Part shown: positions 34,988-43,851 of the stretch, in pieces
Numbering within the stretch: the stretch's first letter is position 1
How the letters are laid out: each line of letters begins with the position of its first letter
Assembly: GCA_002841315.1 (NCBI GenBank)
Contig: PHEW01000002.1
Span: 1 to 64,000 of the forward strand
DNA length: 64,000 bases
Source: Actinobacteria bacterium HGW-Actinobacteria-4
GTDB lineage: Bacteria; Actinomycetota; Actinomycetes; Actinomycetales; Demequinaceae
Reading direction: 5' to 3'
Made by a program: the position numbers and the translations under genes
The notes under the pieces: generated by a model
Database searches by the model: none
What the model saw: the letters and a program-made list of their open reading frames with translations, nothing else
Told to the model about the DNA's origin: nothing

Positions 34988-35007
34988 CCTCGGCCTCCGA
35001 GCCGAGG
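34988..35007 (-). other. Leader hairpin between rpmJ and rpsM
   Basis: CCTCGGC-TCGGAG-GCCGAGG on the minus strand, a 7-bp stem in the 129-base gap before rpsM. It may modulate rpsM translation or processing. Confidence 0.4.
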
Positions 35008-35054
35008 GTTCCACCCCAAGGGGGCGGTGACCAAACGCGGTCTACTGGTGTCGC

Positions 35055-35168
35055 TTAACCCTGACGCTGCTTGTGGCGCAAGTTCTCGCAGATGACCATG
35101 ACGCGGCCGTTGCGGCGAATAACCTTGCACTTCTCACAGATGGGCTTGACGCTGGGCTTAACCTTCAT
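35055..35168 (-). CDS. rpmJ: 50S ribosomal protein L36
   Basis: A 37-residue L36 of the zinc-binding form: C-x2-C (CEKCK), then VICENLRH supplies the third Cys and the His. Only [20 protein letters not shown] onwards is real; the ORF track's 32 residues before this Met are leader. It sits between infA and rpsM as usual. Confidence 0.97.
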   Translation of the reverse strand: MKVKPSVKPICEKCKVIRRNGRVMVICENLRHKQRQG

Positions 35169-35223
35169 GGTTCTTTCCTTCGCCGTCGGCGCTGATGACG
35201 CGGCTTGCGCCGGCGACGACGAT

Positions 35224-35445
35224 TTACTTGTAGCGGTAGACGATGCGGCCGCGGGACAGGTCATACGGGCTGAGCTCCACCACTACGCGGTCCTCAGGGA
35301 GGATCCTGATGTAGTGCTGGCGCATCTTCCCAGAGATGTGGGCAAGGACAAGGTGACCGTTGGTCAGTTCCACTCGGAATGACGCGTTCGGTAGTGCCTC
35401 GACCACTGAGCCTTCGACCTCAATGACGCCGTCTTTCTTGGCCAT
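35224..35445 (-). CDS. infA: Translation initiation factor IF-1
   Basis: A 73-residue OB-fold factor that occupies the A site during initiation. [40 protein letters not shown] and [17 protein letters not shown] are canonical. It has its own near-consensus promoter, 59-87 bases upstream, with a strong leader hairpin, so the alpha operon is restarted here. Confidence 0.98.
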   Translation of the reverse strand: MAKKDGVIEVEGSVVEALPNASFRVELTNGHLVLAHISGKMRQHYIRILPEDRVVVELSPYDLSRGRIVYRYK

Positions 35446-35469
35446 GAACTCCGCTAACGTTGATTGACA

Positions 35470-35495
35470 GGGCGTTTGGGCGCGCAAAAACGCCC
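35470..35495 (-). other. Leader hairpin of infA
   Basis: GGGCGTTT and AAACGCCC enclose a 10-base loop at the very 5' end of the predicted infA transcript. Position suggests mRNA stability or control. Confidence 0.5.
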
Positions 35496-35503
35496 GACGG
35501 ATA

Positions 35504-35532
35504 ACTATACGGCATGAGGGGGCGTGACTCAA
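35504..35532 (-). promoter_or_regulatory. Promoter of infA and the alpha operon
   Basis: TTGAGT, 17 bases, TATAGT on the minus strand: the best promoter match in this cluster. It lies between the inserted repeat-protein genes and infA. Confidence 0.75.
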
Positions 35533-35561
35533 CCCCGCCTCAGCGAGGGAGTACCGCCATA

Positions 35562-35876
35562 CTAGCGGAAGCTGTTGCGTAGGCGTTGCACTGCAGCGTC
35601 GGCTATCTTGGCGTTGCGGTGATCAGCAAGACTACGAATGACCGAGGCGGGTGTGCGCGAGTTCCTCAGAAGCGCCTCGAGAACAACGACTTGGTGGTCA
35701 TGGCCCAGCGAAATAAGCGCACCCATTGGGCAGTCGGCGCGCGACGCTACCGCCGCCCGGACCTCTGGACTCTTGTGGACGGCGAGGGGCAGCAACTCGG
35801 TTCCGGTTACTCGAGGGTCGAGCGCGCGGGCAATATCTTCCGATGTCCCACGTGTCTGTGACATTCCTAGGGTCAT
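35562..35876 (-). CDS. Small helical-repeat protein (LRV/HEAT-like), cassette copy 2
   Basis: A 104-residue protein of short helical repeats. [20 protein letters not shown] leads into [20 protein letters not shown] and [20 protein letters not shown]. The R-x-D-C-P motif followed by a hydrophobic helix is shared by all four proteins of this block. It is closest to the protein at 36748-37065 (same length, same SEDLARAxDP and LEALLRNS text). It looks like a leucine-rich-repeat-variant or HEAT-type fold, likely for protein contacts; no function is assigned. GGGAG lies eight bases before the ATG. Confidence 0.7.
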   Translation of the reverse strand: MTLGMSQTRGTSEDIARALDPRVTGTELLPLAVHKSPEVRAAVASRADCPMGALISLGHDHQVVVLEALLRNSRTPASVIRSLADHRNAKIADAAVQRLRNSFR

Positions 35877-35998
35877 GCCAACATCTCCCTTCGCCCTCGA
35901 TGGCCGTGTTGTCCCATTTCGCTCATCGTAAGAAACTATGACGCCAGAAGCGACCTATTGTGAAGAATCCGACACTGTGAGCGCGCGTTAACTCGCTT

Positions 35999-36592
35999 CT
36001 AGTACTGAGGTGGCGCAGCAACGGAGGGGCCCGCCGCCTGCTCTCTCGCGGTGCGCGCGTCTTCAAACACCCTGTCGCGCAGCTCGGGAGTAGCGTGGTC
36101 GGGACTCGTTGGCGCACCATTCGCACGGGCGATGAGCGCCGCACCAGCCGTCTTGCGCACCTTCCGGTCCTTGTGAGCGGCCAGGTTCACCAAAGCCGGG
36201 TGCGGGAGCGCCGGGTTGGTAGCCAGCTGGCGCACCACGGCGACATGCTTATCCTGCGCGAGCACCTCCAGGATGGACGGAATGGCGTGCACGTTGCCCG
36301 CCACTGCCAGCCGGACGTCCAGTGAGTGGTCGTCAGCCAGCGCGACCAGAAGACCCAAAGGACAGTCAGCACGGCTCGCGATAACGGCTCGGACGAAGGG
36401 ATCCCTCGACTGGCCCATGGTCTGGATGTCCTCGCGGCTGAGGTTGGGGCTTCGTGCCGCTTCAAGTGCTGCGTGCTCGGCTTCGACGATGCTCGCGCCT
36501 TGCCCAGCAAGCGTCTGCACCACGGCGGAAGCTGGCGAGTTGCGCATCAGTGACGCAACAATTTGTGCTTGGTGATCGTCGAGTTCCCTCAC
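35999..36592 (-). CDS. Helical-repeat protein (LRV/HEAT-like), large form, cassette copy 2
   Basis: A protein of about 197 residues with at least three repeats: FVRAVIASRADCPLGLLVAL, DVRLAVAGNVHAIPSILEVL and VVRQLATNPALPHPALVNLA, then a variable tail after ELRDRVFEDARTAREQ. It parallels 37090-37683 along its length (both have TMGQS/AMGQSK before the first repeat, AVAGN in the second, and PELRDRVF near the end). Of the GTG starts at 36610 and 36592, the second has GAAAGGCGG before it and is preferred. Cytosolic, no membrane segment. Role unknown. Confidence 0.68.
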   Translation of the reverse strand: MRELDDHQAQIVASLMRNSPASAVVQTLAGQGASIVEAEHAALEAARSPNLSREDIQTMGQSRDPFVRAVIASRADCPLGLLVALADDHSLDVRLAVAGNVHAIPSILEVLAQDKHVAVVRQLATNPALPHPALVNLAAHKDRKVRKTAGAALIARANGAPTSPDHATPELRDRVFEDARTAREQAAGPSVAAPPQY

Positions 36593-36747
36593 GTCGACAC
36601 CGCCTTTCACCTCGTCGTTGGGGTGACGTCTTGGTACCAGCGATCATAGTTTCCAGGCACGGCGAGTGACCACCCCCGTGTGAGCCACTCCACACAATTG
36701 TCCGTTTTGGCCTCAGGGTCTGGTGGGGGTGGCGACGTCGGTTGAGC

Positions 36748-37065
36748 CTAATCCCCGTTGACGGCCTCGTCTTCAAGACGCTGATGAGCACGATCGCGAA
36801 TGTGCGAGCGTCTGCTCTGCGCGAGGTGGACGATGAGCCCGTGGGGGACGTTGCTGTTGCGCAGGAGCGCTTCAAGGATCTTGGGATCCTCTTCTTGTGC
36901 AAGCGAGAACATGGAGGCCATAGGGCAATCGGGTCGCGACGCAACCGCCACCTTGACCGCCGTGCTCTTATTGGCCGCGAGGCCCACGAGCTCGGCGCCA
37001 GTGGTGTTAGGGTCCTCTGCGCGAGCGAGGTCTTCGCTCTTTGCGCGGCTAAGGGCGAATGCCAT
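36748..37065 (-). CDS. Small helical-repeat protein (LRV/HEAT-like), cassette copy 1
   Basis: A 105-residue paralog of 35562-35876: AKSEDLARAEDPNTTGAELV, VKVAVASRPDCPMASMFSLA and [20 protein letters not shown] align without gaps to the other small protein, with the same R-x-D-C-P motif. It follows the large protein by 24 bases. GAGAGGAGCGG precedes the ATG. The end (EDEAVNGD) is acidic. Confidence 0.7.
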   Translation of the reverse strand: MAFALSRAKSEDLARAEDPNTTGAELVGLAANKSTAVKVAVASRPDCPMASMFSLAQEEDPKILEALLRNSNVPHGLIVHLAQSRRSHIRDRAHQRLEDEAVNGD

Positions 37066-37089
37066 CGTCCGCTCCTCTCGTCGATGTGT

Positions 37090-37683
37090 TCACAAGCGTG
37101 CTTCGTCCGGTGCTCGGAATCCGCGCACGGGCGCGGTGCGCGTGGGAGTGGGTGCGTGAGTCGGGGGTTCCACAGGGAGGAAGGGCGCCGAGGTCCGGTC
37201 CGCCGCATCGCGCGCCGCGAGCTCTGCCTTGCGTTCGTCGAACACGCGGTCCCGGAGTTCTGGAATGGCATGGTCCTCAACCACACCCGGGCCCGCTTCG
37301 AACGCTCGGAGTCGGGACACCGCTGCGTCACGGATCTCCTTGCGTTTGTGGGCGGCGAGATCGGCAAGTACGTGGTGCGGCACTGCGGGGTTAGCTACCA
37401 ACGCTTCCACGACACCCGCGTGCTTATCCCTGGCAAGGTACTCCATCACCGACTGCAGTGCGCTCGCATTGCCCGCCACGGCAGTACGTACGTCGGGAAC
37501 ATAGTCGTGCGCGAGAGTCACCATCAAGCCCAAAGGACAGTCTGACCGGCCTGCGATGATCTCCCGCACGTACGCGTTCTTGGACTGCCCCATCGCCTGG
37601 AGCGTGGCCTTGTCGAGTTCCGGTTGGCGAGCTGCCTCGACCTCGTCGCTCGCCCCGGCCGCGTAACTGAATCCTCGTGCCAT
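37090..37683 (-). CDS. Helical-repeat protein (LRV/HEAT-like), large form, cassette copy 1
   Basis: A 197-residue protein starting MARGFSYAAGASDEVEA (ATG at 37683, preceded by GAGGGGG; the ORF track begins six codons earlier). Repeats: YVREIIAGRSDCPLGLMVTL, DVRTAVAGNASALQSVMEYL and VVEALVANPAVPHHVLADLA, then PELRDRVFDERKAELAA and a Pro/Thr-rich disordered tail (PTHAPTPTRTAP). It is the first gene of the block as transcribed, 217 bases downstream of map. No function is known. Confidence 0.7.
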   Translation of the reverse strand: MARGFSYAAGASDEVEAARQPELDKATLQAMGQSKNAYVREIIAGRSDCPLGLMVTLAHDYVPDVRTAVAGNASALQSVMEYLARDKHAGVVEALVANPAVPHHVLADLAAHKRKEIRDAAVSRLRAFEAGPGVVEDHAIPELRDRVFDERKAELAARDAADRTSAPFLPVEPPTHAPTPTRTAPVRGFRAPDEARL

Positions 37684-37900
37684 GGGAGCCCCCTCAAGCA
37701 TTGCTATCGCTCAGGAGCTCCGGGTTCGAAGCCCCGTTGCAAGGACCACGCTATCCCTCACACGTTGCCGCGCCGTGGCCGCTGTGTGAACAGTAGATTT
37801 CGCTACCACCACCCACTGCGAAGGCGGGGCAACGGTGCTGGGCGCGCGCCGGGTTCAGCGCCGGCCAGAGGCTGTGTGGAGCAACGGGCTCATCGACGAG

Positions 37901-38710
37901 TCAGGGAGCAACCGGGGCCACGCCCCACGGCGCGAGCCCGGAGGCGCCGCCGTCACTCGCGGTCAGCACCCAAATCCCCTTGTCATGCACGGCTACTGAG
38001 TGCTCCCAGTGAGCCGCGCGCGAACCATCCGCGGACACCACCGTCCAGTTGTCGTCGAGGACCTCACTGTCCCCCGTGCCGATCACCAGCATGGGTTCAA
38101 TCGCGATGCACAGCCCGGGTTGCACTCGAGCGCCCTTGCCGCGCGCGCGGTAGTTCAGCACGTCCGGCGCTTGATGCATCGCGGTACCAATCCCGTGGCC
38201 CACGTAACCTTCCAAAGGAAACAGACCCGCAGCATCGGCCACGTCTTCAATGGCCGCTGACACCGTGTCGAGCCGCGTCGCGGTTGAGAGCGCCGCAATC
38301 CCCGCCCACAGAGACCTGCGCGTTTGCTCGACCAGGTCGACGTCCTGGTGAGACAGCGGCTCTCCCACGATGAAGGAGACCGCCGAGTCCCCATGCCAGC
38401 CATCGACGATGGCACCACAGTCCACGGACACCACGTCGCCGTCCGCGAGGACGCGCGCACCCGGGATACCGTGAACCACCTCCTCGTTAACGGAGACACA
38501 ACTGGTCGCAGGGAAGCCGTGATAGCCATAGAAGTTGGAGGTCGCGCCAGCATCGGCGATCACTTGAGCAGCCGCGGCGTCAAGATCTGCCGTGGTTGCT
38601 CCTGCGACGGCAGCGGCGCGGGCTGCGGCAAGCGCGCGCTCCACAATCACGCCCGCCTTGGCCATGATGGCCATCTGAGCGGGAGTCTTGAACTCGATGG
38701 TGCGGGACAC
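37901..38710 (-). CDS. map: Type I methionine aminopeptidase
   Basis: A 269-residue MetAP removing N-terminal Met from new proteins. All metal and catalytic residues are visible: YHGFPATSCVSVNEEVVHGI, DCGAIVDGWHGDSAVSF, GYVGHGIGTAMHQAPDV, LCIAIEPMLVIG and AHWEHSVAVHDKG. The GTG at 38710, one base past the adk stop, is the start that gives the normal N-terminus (SRTIEFKTPAQMAIMAKAG). Normally infA follows directly; here four repeat-protein genes intervene. Confidence 0.95.
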   Translation of the reverse strand: MSRTIEFKTPAQMAIMAKAGVIVERALAAARAAAVAGATTADLDAAAAQVIADAGATSNFYGYHGFPATSCVSVNEEVVHGIPGARVLADGDVVSVDCGAIVDGWHGDSAVSFIVGEPLSHQDVDLVEQTRRSLWAGIAALSTATRLDTVSAAIEDVADAAGLFPLEGYVGHGIGTAMHQAPDVLNYRARGKGARVQPGLCIAIEPMLVIGTGDSEVLDDNWTVVSADGSRAAHWEHSVAVHDKGIWVLTASDGGASGLAPWGVAPVAP

Positions 38711-38711
38711 G

Positions 38712-39278
38712 CTAGCGATGATCGATAGCGGAGATGATCCGCTGGGTGACCTCATCCATGTCACCCAAGCCGTCCACCTGCAGCAGCAGGCCGCGGCCTT
38801 CGTAGAATGCCGTCAATGGCGCGGTGGACGTCGAGTAGACCTCGAGGCGCTTGCGGATGACCGGCTCAGTGTCGTCGGAGCGACCCTCGAGCGTGGCTCG
38901 CATCAAGAGCCGCTCGGTCACGGCGTCAAAGTCCACAGTGAGCTCAATCGCGGTGTCGAGCGACACGCCCTGTTCACCAAGCATCAGGTCCAAGACCACC
39001 GCCTGGTCGGGGTTACGCGGGTACCCGTCAAGCAAGAAGCCGTTGGCGACGTCGGGTTGGCCCAGACGGTCCTGAACCATCGCGTTGGTGACCTCGTCGG
39101 GCACCAAGGCTCCAGCGTTCATGAACTCCTTGGCCTGGCGCCCCAACTCGGTGTCGCCCGAGACGTTGGCTCGGAAGATGTCGCCCGTTGAGATCGCCGG
39201 AATCGAGTAGCGCTCCGCGAGGCGCACCGCTTGAGTGCCCTTGCCTGCGCCAGGTGGACCGAGTAGCACTGCCCGCAT
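38712..39278 (-). CDS. adk: Adenylate kinase
   Basis: A 188-residue short-lid adenylate kinase interconverting ATP, ADP and AMP. The P-loop is LLGPPGAGKGTQAVRLAERY; ISTGDIFRANVSGDTELGRQ binds AMP; FLLDGYPRNPDQAVVLD precedes the lid, which is short and lacks zinc cysteines. Start and stop abut secY (one shared base) and map (one base gap), as in the classic secY-adk-map order. Confidence 0.97.
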   Translation of the reverse strand: MRAVLLGPPGAGKGTQAVRLAERYSIPAISTGDIFRANVSGDTELGRQAKEFMNAGALVPDEVTNAMVQDRLGQPDVANGFLLDGYPRNPDQAVVLDLMLGEQGVSLDTAIELTVDFDAVTERLLMRATLEGRSDDTEPVIRKRLEVYSTSTAPLTAFYEGRGLLLQVDGLGDMDEVTQRIISAIDHR

Positions 39279-40579
39279 TACTTGAGGAACCCTTCGTAGT
39301 GCCGCTGTTCCAACTGAGACTGGATGCGCTTGACTGTGTCGAGTCCAACGCCCACCAGGATCAGGATGGAGGCGCCGCCGAACGGGATGTTCGGGTTGAG
39401 CCCCAGGGCGATGAACACGATGGTCGGCACCAGCGCCACGATCGCGAGGTACAGCGAGCCAGCGGCAGTGATGCGCGAAAGCACGTAGTTGAGGAAGTCT
39501 GCGGTGGGGGCTCCGGGCCGGATACCTGGCACGAACCCGCCGTACTTCTTCATGTTGTCTGCAACGTCATCGGGGTTGAACGTGATCGCGGTGTAGAAGT
39601 ACGCGAAGAAGATGATCAGCAGTGCGTAGAGCACGATGTTGAGCGCCGATCCCGGGCGCGCCACGTTGAACTCAAGCCACTGAATGAACTCGTTGGGGTC
39701 GTCACCTGCAAATTGGGTGATGATCGTGGGCAGCATGAGCAACGATGACGCGAAGATCACCGGGATGATGCCGGCCATGTTGATCTTGATCGGAATGTAG
39801 GTCGAGGACCCGCCCAGGGTCTTGCGGCCCACCATGCGCTTCGCGTACTGGACCGGAATGCGTCGCTGCGACTGCTCGATGTACACCACTGCGGCGATCA
39901 CGATCAGGATCACCACCGCGACGATGATCGAGTTCTGCACGCCGTTCGACGACGTCGCGATGGTCACCGCAGCAGCGGGGAACGATGCCGCGATCGAGGT
40001 GAAGATCATGAGCGACATACCGTTGCCGACGCCGCGCTCGGTGATGCGCTCACCCAACCACATGATCAGCACAGTTCCGGCGGTCATGGTCAACACCATC
40101 ATCGTGATGATGTGCCACGACTGGTCGGGAATGATCGGCACGGGGCAGTTCTGGAAGAACACGTCGTTGCGCGCAAGCGTGATGAACGATGCGGACTGGA
40201 GGGCGGCGAAGCCTACGGTGATGTACCGGGTGTACTGCGTGAGCTTGGCCTGACCGTCGGCACCTTCTTTGTGAAGGGTCTCGAAGCGAGGGATCAGCAC
40301 GCGCAGGAGCTGCACAATGATGGACGCCGTGATGTAGGGCATGATGCCGAGCGCGAAGATCGACAGCTGGAGCAGCGCGCCACCCGAGAAGAGGTTCAGC
40401 ACCTGGAACGCCGTGTTGACGTCGGTCGCCTGGGCGGCACAGAACTGAATGTTGCCGTAGTCAACACCGGGCGTGGGGATGGCAACGCCGAGTCGGTAAA
40501 TGGCAATGATGCCCAGCGTATAGAAGATCTTCTTACGCAGGTCTGGAGTGCGGAATGCACTCATGAAGCCACTCAACAT
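39278..40579 (-). CDS. secY: Protein translocase subunit SecY
   Basis: A 433-residue, ten-helix channel of the Sec translocon. FRTPDLRKKIFYTLGIIAIY is the N-terminal helix region, GGALLQLSIFALGIMPYITA the plug area, and VLPTIITQF-like MLPTIITQFAG, NMKKYGGFVPGIRPG and NPNIPFGGASILILVGVGLD are conserved cytosolic or terminal stretches. It follows rplO across a 66-base gap with a strong hairpin. Confidence 0.97.
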   Translation of the reverse strand: MLSGFMSAFRTPDLRKKIFYTLGIIAIYRLGVAIPTPGVDYGNIQFCAAQATDVNTAFQVLNLFSGGALLQLSIFALGIMPYITASIIVQLLRVLIPRFETLHKEGADGQAKLTQYTRYITVGFAALQSASFITLARNDVFFQNCPVPIIPDQSWHIITMMVLTMTAGTVLIMWLGERITERGVGNGMSLMIFTSIAASFPAAAVTIATSSNGVQNSIIVAVVILIVIAAVVYIEQSQRRIPVQYAKRMVGRKTLGGSSTYIPIKINMAGIIPVIFASSLLMLPTIITQFAGDDPNEFIQWLEFNVARPGSALNIVLYALLIIFFAYFYTAITFNPDDVADNMKKYGGFVPGIRPGAPTADFLNYVLSRITAAGSLYLAIVALVPTIVFIALGLNPNIPFGGASILILVGVGLDTVKRIQSQLEQRHYEGFLK

Positions 40580-40610
40580 GGGCCCTCCACAGGTGAGAGT
40601 GAGACGGTCA

Positions 40611-40636
40611 GGGCCCGCTCATCACGACGCGGGCCC
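40611..40636 (-). terminator. Hairpin between rplO and secY
   Basis: GGGCCCGC and GCGGGCCC, eight perfect pairs around a 10-base loop. It could partly terminate or separate ribosomal-protein from secY mRNA levels. Confidence 0.55.
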
Positions 40637-40646
40637 ATCACCGACT

Positions 40647-41498
40647 CTAGTGCTCGTTGACCGAGCCGCCTGCGGCTTCGATCTTGGTCTTCGCTGACTG
40701 CGAAACTTTGTCCGCGTCAACGAGCGTGATCTTGATGTCAAAGGTACCTTCGCCCAGCACCTTCACGGGGCGGTTCTTACGAACGGCACCCTTCGCGACC
40801 AGGTCCTCCTTGGTGATCTTGCCACCCTTGGGGAACAGCTCGGCAATCTGGTCAAGGTTGACCACCTGGTAGTAGACCTTGAAGGGGCTACGGAATCCAC
40901 GGAGCTTCGGGATACGCATGTGGATGGGCGTCTGGCCACCTTCGAAGCGGGCAGGGACTTGGTAGCGAGCGCCAGTTCCCTTAGTGCCGCGACCGGCGGT
41001 CTTACCCTTGGAGCCCTCACCACGACCCACGCGGGTCTTCTTGGTGTGAGCGCCCTGAGCGGGACGCAGGTGGTGCATCTTTAGCGTCGACACCTTCTCG
41101 CCAGCGTCCGAGCCGTTAGAGCCCTTCTTCTTGGCGGCAGGAGCCTTCTTGGTCGCAGGCTTGTCAGCCGCAGCCTTGGCGGCGGGTGCCTTGGCAGGTG
41201 CCTTTGCGGCCGATGCTGCGGCAGCTGGCTTGCTCGCGGCGGGCTTGTCAGCAGCGGGCTTGCTTGCAGTCGACTTCGCAGCGGCAGGCTTCGTTGCAGC
41301 AGCCTTGGTCGCGGCAGGAGCCTTCGCCGCAGCGGCCTTGGGGGCAGCAGCCTTGGCAGCAGGCTTCTTCTCCGCAGCTGCCTTGGTTGCCGCGGGCTTC
41401 TTGGCGGCAGGCGCCTTCTTCTCCGCAGCAGCCGAGGTGGCCGCAGGCTTCTTAGCAGCCGGCTTCTTTGCAGCAGCGGGCTTCTTCTCTTCAGCCAT
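40647..41498 (-). CDS. rplO: 50S ribosomal protein L15 with histone-H1-like N-terminal tail
   Basis: A 283-residue L15, nearly twice the usual length. The canonical domain starts near residue 137 ([20 protein letters not shown], then [20 protein letters not shown]) and ends [20 protein letters not shown]. The first 135 residues consist almost only of Ala, Lys and Pro in KKPAA/AKAPA-type repeats, like histone H1 tails or bacterial H1-like proteins. ATG at 41498 overlaps the rpmD stop by one base and there is no ribosome-binding site near residue 137, so the extension is probably translated. It may bind rRNA or nucleic acid non-specifically. Confidence 0.93.
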   Translation of the reverse strand: MAEEKKPAAAKKPAAKKPAATSAAAEKKAPAAKKPAATKAAAEKKPAAKAAAPKAAAAKAPAATKAAATKPAAAKSTASKPAADKPAASKPAAAASAAKAPAKAPAAKAAADKPATKKAPAAKKKGSNGSDAGEKVSTLKMHHLRPAQGAHTKKTRVGRGEGSKGKTAGRGTKGTGARYQVPARFEGGQTPIHMRIPKLRGFRSPFKVYYQVVNLDQIAELFPKGGKITKEDLVAKGAVRKNRPVKVLGEGTFDIKITLVDADKVSQSAKTKIEAAGGSVNEH

Positions 41499-41680
41499 TA
41501 TTCGACTTCCTCCACAGTCACCAAGTGGGTGACGGTCTTGACCATGCCGCGGATCTCCGGGCGGTCTTCTTTCACAACAATGTCGCCAATGCGCTTGAGG
41601 CCCAGCGAGCGCAGCGTCTGGCGGTGGTTGGGCTTGGTGCCAATCCCCGACCGCTTCTGCGTAACTTTCAAGCGTGCCAT
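41498..41680 (-). CDS. rpmD: 50S ribosomal protein L30
   Basis: A 60-residue L30 ([20 protein letters not shown] ... [20 protein letters not shown]). One-base overlaps on both sides couple it to rpsE and rplO. Confidence 0.97.
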   Translation of the reverse strand: MARLKVTQKRSGIGTKPNHRQTLRSLGLKRIGDIVVKEDRPEIRGMVKTVTHLVTVEEVE

Positions 41681-42249
41681 TACTTCACCCCTGCAGCCTG
41701 GGCGCGCAGCATTGCGGCGGGCGCCACTTCTTCGACGGTCTTGCCGCGACGCGCTGCTACCTGCTCAGGCAGTTCGAGCAACTTGAGCGCAGCGACGGTT
41801 GCGTGCACGATGTTGATCGCGTTGGACGAACCAAGCGACTTGGTGAGCACGTCGTGGATGCCAGCGCACTCCAGAACCGCACGCACCGGACCGCCGGCGA
41901 TCACGCCGGTACCCGGTGATGCGGGACGCAAGAAGACCACACCGGCAGCCGCTTCGCCCTGCACCACGTGAGGAATGGTGCCCTGAATGCGAGGCACGCG
42001 GAAGAAGCTCCGCTTGGCTTCCTCGACGCCCTTGGAGATGGCGGCGGGAACTTCCTTCGCCTTGCCATAACCAACGCCGACGTTGCCGTCACCGTCGCCC
42101 ACGACCACGAGGGCGGTGAAGCTGAAGCGACGTCCACCCTTCACGACCTTGGACACACGGTTGATCGTGACCACGCGCTCGATGAACTTGTTCTCTGGCT
42201 CCGCACCGCGACGGTTGTTGTCGCGGCGGCCCTTGTTCTGTTCAGCCAT
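41680..42249 (-). CDS. rpsE: 30S ribosomal protein S5
   Basis: A 189-residue S5, involved in decoding fidelity and helicase activity at the mRNA entry. [20 protein letters not shown] and [20 protein letters not shown] mark the double-stranded-RNA-like domain; [20 protein letters not shown] the C-terminal one. ATG at 42249 with AAAGGA upstream is preferred to the TTG one codon before. Confidence 0.97.
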   Translation of the reverse strand: MAEQNKGRRDNNRRGAEPENKFIERVVTINRVSKVVKGGRRFSFTALVVVGDGDGNVGVGYGKAKEVPAAISKGVEEAKRSFFRVPRIQGTIPHVVQGEAAAGVVFLRPASPGTGVIAGGPVRAVLECAGIHDVLTKSLGSSNAINIVHATVAALKLLELPEQVAARRGKTVEEVAPAAMLRAQAAGVK

Positions 42250-42278
42250 CAAAATATCCTTTACGTCTCTGGTCCCGG

Positions 42279-42650
42279 CTACAGAGCCAGGCCACCCTCG
42301 CGGGCGCCGTCTGCCACCGCGGCCACACGACCGTGGTACTTGTTTCCACCGCGGTCAAAGACCACCGTGTCGATGCCCGCAGCCTTGGCGCGCTCAGCGA
42401 CAAGCTGACCCACCTTGGAAGCCTTGGCGGTCTTGTCGCCCTTGGTGGCGCGAACATCCGCCTCGAGAGTCGATGCTGACACGAGAGTGCGACCAACGGT
42501 GTCGTCGATCACCTGAGCCATCATGTGACGCGCTGAGCGAGTCACGACCAGGCGGGGACGCGTGGGGCTACCCGAGATCTTCTTGCGAAGGCGGAAGTGG
42601 CGACGCTTGCGCTGAATCGCCTTACCCTTGCCCTTGATGGTGATACCCAT
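42279..42650 (-). CDS. rplR: 50S ribosomal protein L18
   Basis: A 123-residue L18, a 5S rRNA binder. [20 protein letters not shown] and the ending [20 protein letters not shown] are canonical. It lies three bases after rplF in the spc operon. Confidence 0.98.
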   Translation of the reverse strand: MGITIKGKGKAIQRKRRHFRLRKKISGSPTRPRLVVTRSARHMMAQVIDDTVGRTLVSASTLEADVRATKGDKTAKASKVGQLVAERAKAAGIDTVVFDRGGNKYHGRVAAVADGAREGGLAL

Positions 42651-42653
42651 GGT

Positions 42654-43190
42654 CTACTTACCTGTCTTTCCGGCCTTGCGGCGTACCTGCTCGCCTGCGT
42701 AACGCACGCCCTTGCCCTTGTAGGGCTCCGGGGGGCGTACCTTGCGAATGTTGGCGGCTACCTCGCCGACCTGCTGCTTGCTGATGCCCGACACCGCGAA
42801 CTTGGTGGGGCTGTCCACGGTGAACGCGATGCCCTCGGGCGCCTTGATGTGAACAGGGTGGGAGAAACCGAGCGCGAACTCGAGGGTCGAACCGTTGAGC
42901 GCCACACGGTAACCCGTGCCGACAATCTCAAGCTTCTTCTCGTAGCCCTCGGTGACGCCCTGCACCATGTTGGCGATGAGAGTACGCGTGAGGCCGTGCA
43001 ACGACTTCGAGATGCGCTCGTCGTCCGGGCGCTTCACCTCGATGGTGTCGTCAGCGCGGTCAATGGTGATGGGCGCAGGGACGTTGTGAGTCAGGGTGCC
43101 CTTGGGGCCCTTAACGGTCACCTGCTGGCCGTCGATGGTGATGTCCACTCCGGAGGGAACCGGAACAGGAAGCTTTCCAATGCGTGACAT
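42654..43190 (-). CDS. rplF: 50S ribosomal protein L6
   Basis: A 178-residue L6 with its two related domains. [20 protein letters not shown] and [11 protein letters not shown] open it; [20 protein letters not shown] near the C-terminus binds the sarcin-ricin region. Confidence 0.98.
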   Translation of the reverse strand: MSRIGKLPVPVPSGVDITIDGQQVTVKGPKGTLTHNVPAPITIDRADDTIEVKRPDDERISKSLHGLTRTLIANMVQGVTEGYEKKLEIVGTGYRVALNGSTLEFALGFSHPVHIKAPEGIAFTVDSPTKFAVSGISKQQVGEVAANIRKVRPPEPYKGKGVRYAGEQVRRKAGKTGK

Positions 43191-43208
43191 GGCTGTATTC
43201 CTTTCCCG

Positions 43209-43607
43209 CTACCAGACGAACGCGACGACTTCGCCGCCGACGCCCTTCTTCTCGGCTTCGCGGTCCGTGAGGAGTCCGGAAGAGGTGGACAAAATGGCAA
43301 CACCGAGACCACCCAAGACCTTGGGAAGGTTGGTGGACTTCGCGTAAACGCGGAGGCCGGGCTTCGACACACGGCGCACACCAGCAAGCGAACGCTCGCG
43401 GTTGGGGCCGAACTTCAGTGTCAAGGTCAGGGTCTGGCCTACTTCGGCGTCGGTGACGGCGGAGCCTGCGATGTACCCTTCGGCTTCCAGGATCTTCGCG
43501 ATGTTCAGCTTGAGCTTGGAGTGAGGCATAGCCACGGTCTCGTGGTACGCCGAGTTTGCATTGCGCAGCCGCGTAAGCATGTCTGCGATCGGGTCAGTCA
43601 TTGTCAT
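43209..43607 (-). CDS. rpsH: 30S ribosomal protein S8
   Basis: A 132-residue S8, a 16S central-domain assembly protein. [40 protein letters not shown] and [20 protein letters not shown] are canonical; the end GGEVVAFVW closes the fold. An ATG two codons later (43601) is an alternative start. Confidence 0.98.
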   Translation of the reverse strand: MTMTDPIADMLTRLRNANSAYHETVAMPHSKLKLNIAKILEAEGYIAGSAVTDAEVGQTLTLTLKFGPNRERSLAGVRRVSKPGLRVYAKSTNLPKVLGGLGVAILSTSSGLLTDREAEKKGVGGEVVAFVW

Positions 43608-43662
43608 GAGTGTTTAACTCTCTCTCGCCATGGTTTCCCGCTAGGGACCTGCGGCGTGTTAG

Positions 43663-43848
43663 TTACCAGCTGCTCTTGGTGATTCCGGGAAGCTCACCAG
43701 CGTGTGCCATCTCGCGAAAGCACACACGGCAGAGGCCGAACTTGCGGTACACGGAGTGCGGACGTCCGCACTTCTGGCACCGGGTGTAGGCGCGTACAGC
43801 AAACTTCTGCTTCTTTGCGGCCTTATTCTTCAGCGCGGTCTTGGCCAT
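43663..43848 (-). CDS. rpsN: 30S ribosomal protein S14, zinc-binding type
   Basis: A 61-residue S14 (type Z). Two CxxC pairs ([20 protein letters not shown]) form the zinc site, so this is the zinc-requiring version; a zinc-free paralog, if any, is outside the window. Located three bases after rplE. Confidence 0.97.
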   Translation of the reverse strand: MAKTALKNKAAKKQKFAVRAYTRCQKCGRPHSVYRKFGLCRVCFREMAHAGELPGITKSSW

Positions 43849-43851
43849 CTT

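Noticed and set aside
37715-37740. TTCGAAG flanked by GGG/CCC as a tRNA T-arm
   Set aside because: Stem pairs for only four bases and nothing tRNA-like surrounds it.
41131-41470. CRISPR-like or tandem DNA repeat
   Set aside because: The repetition is the Ala/Lys/Pro codons of the L15 tail, irregular in length and without spacers.
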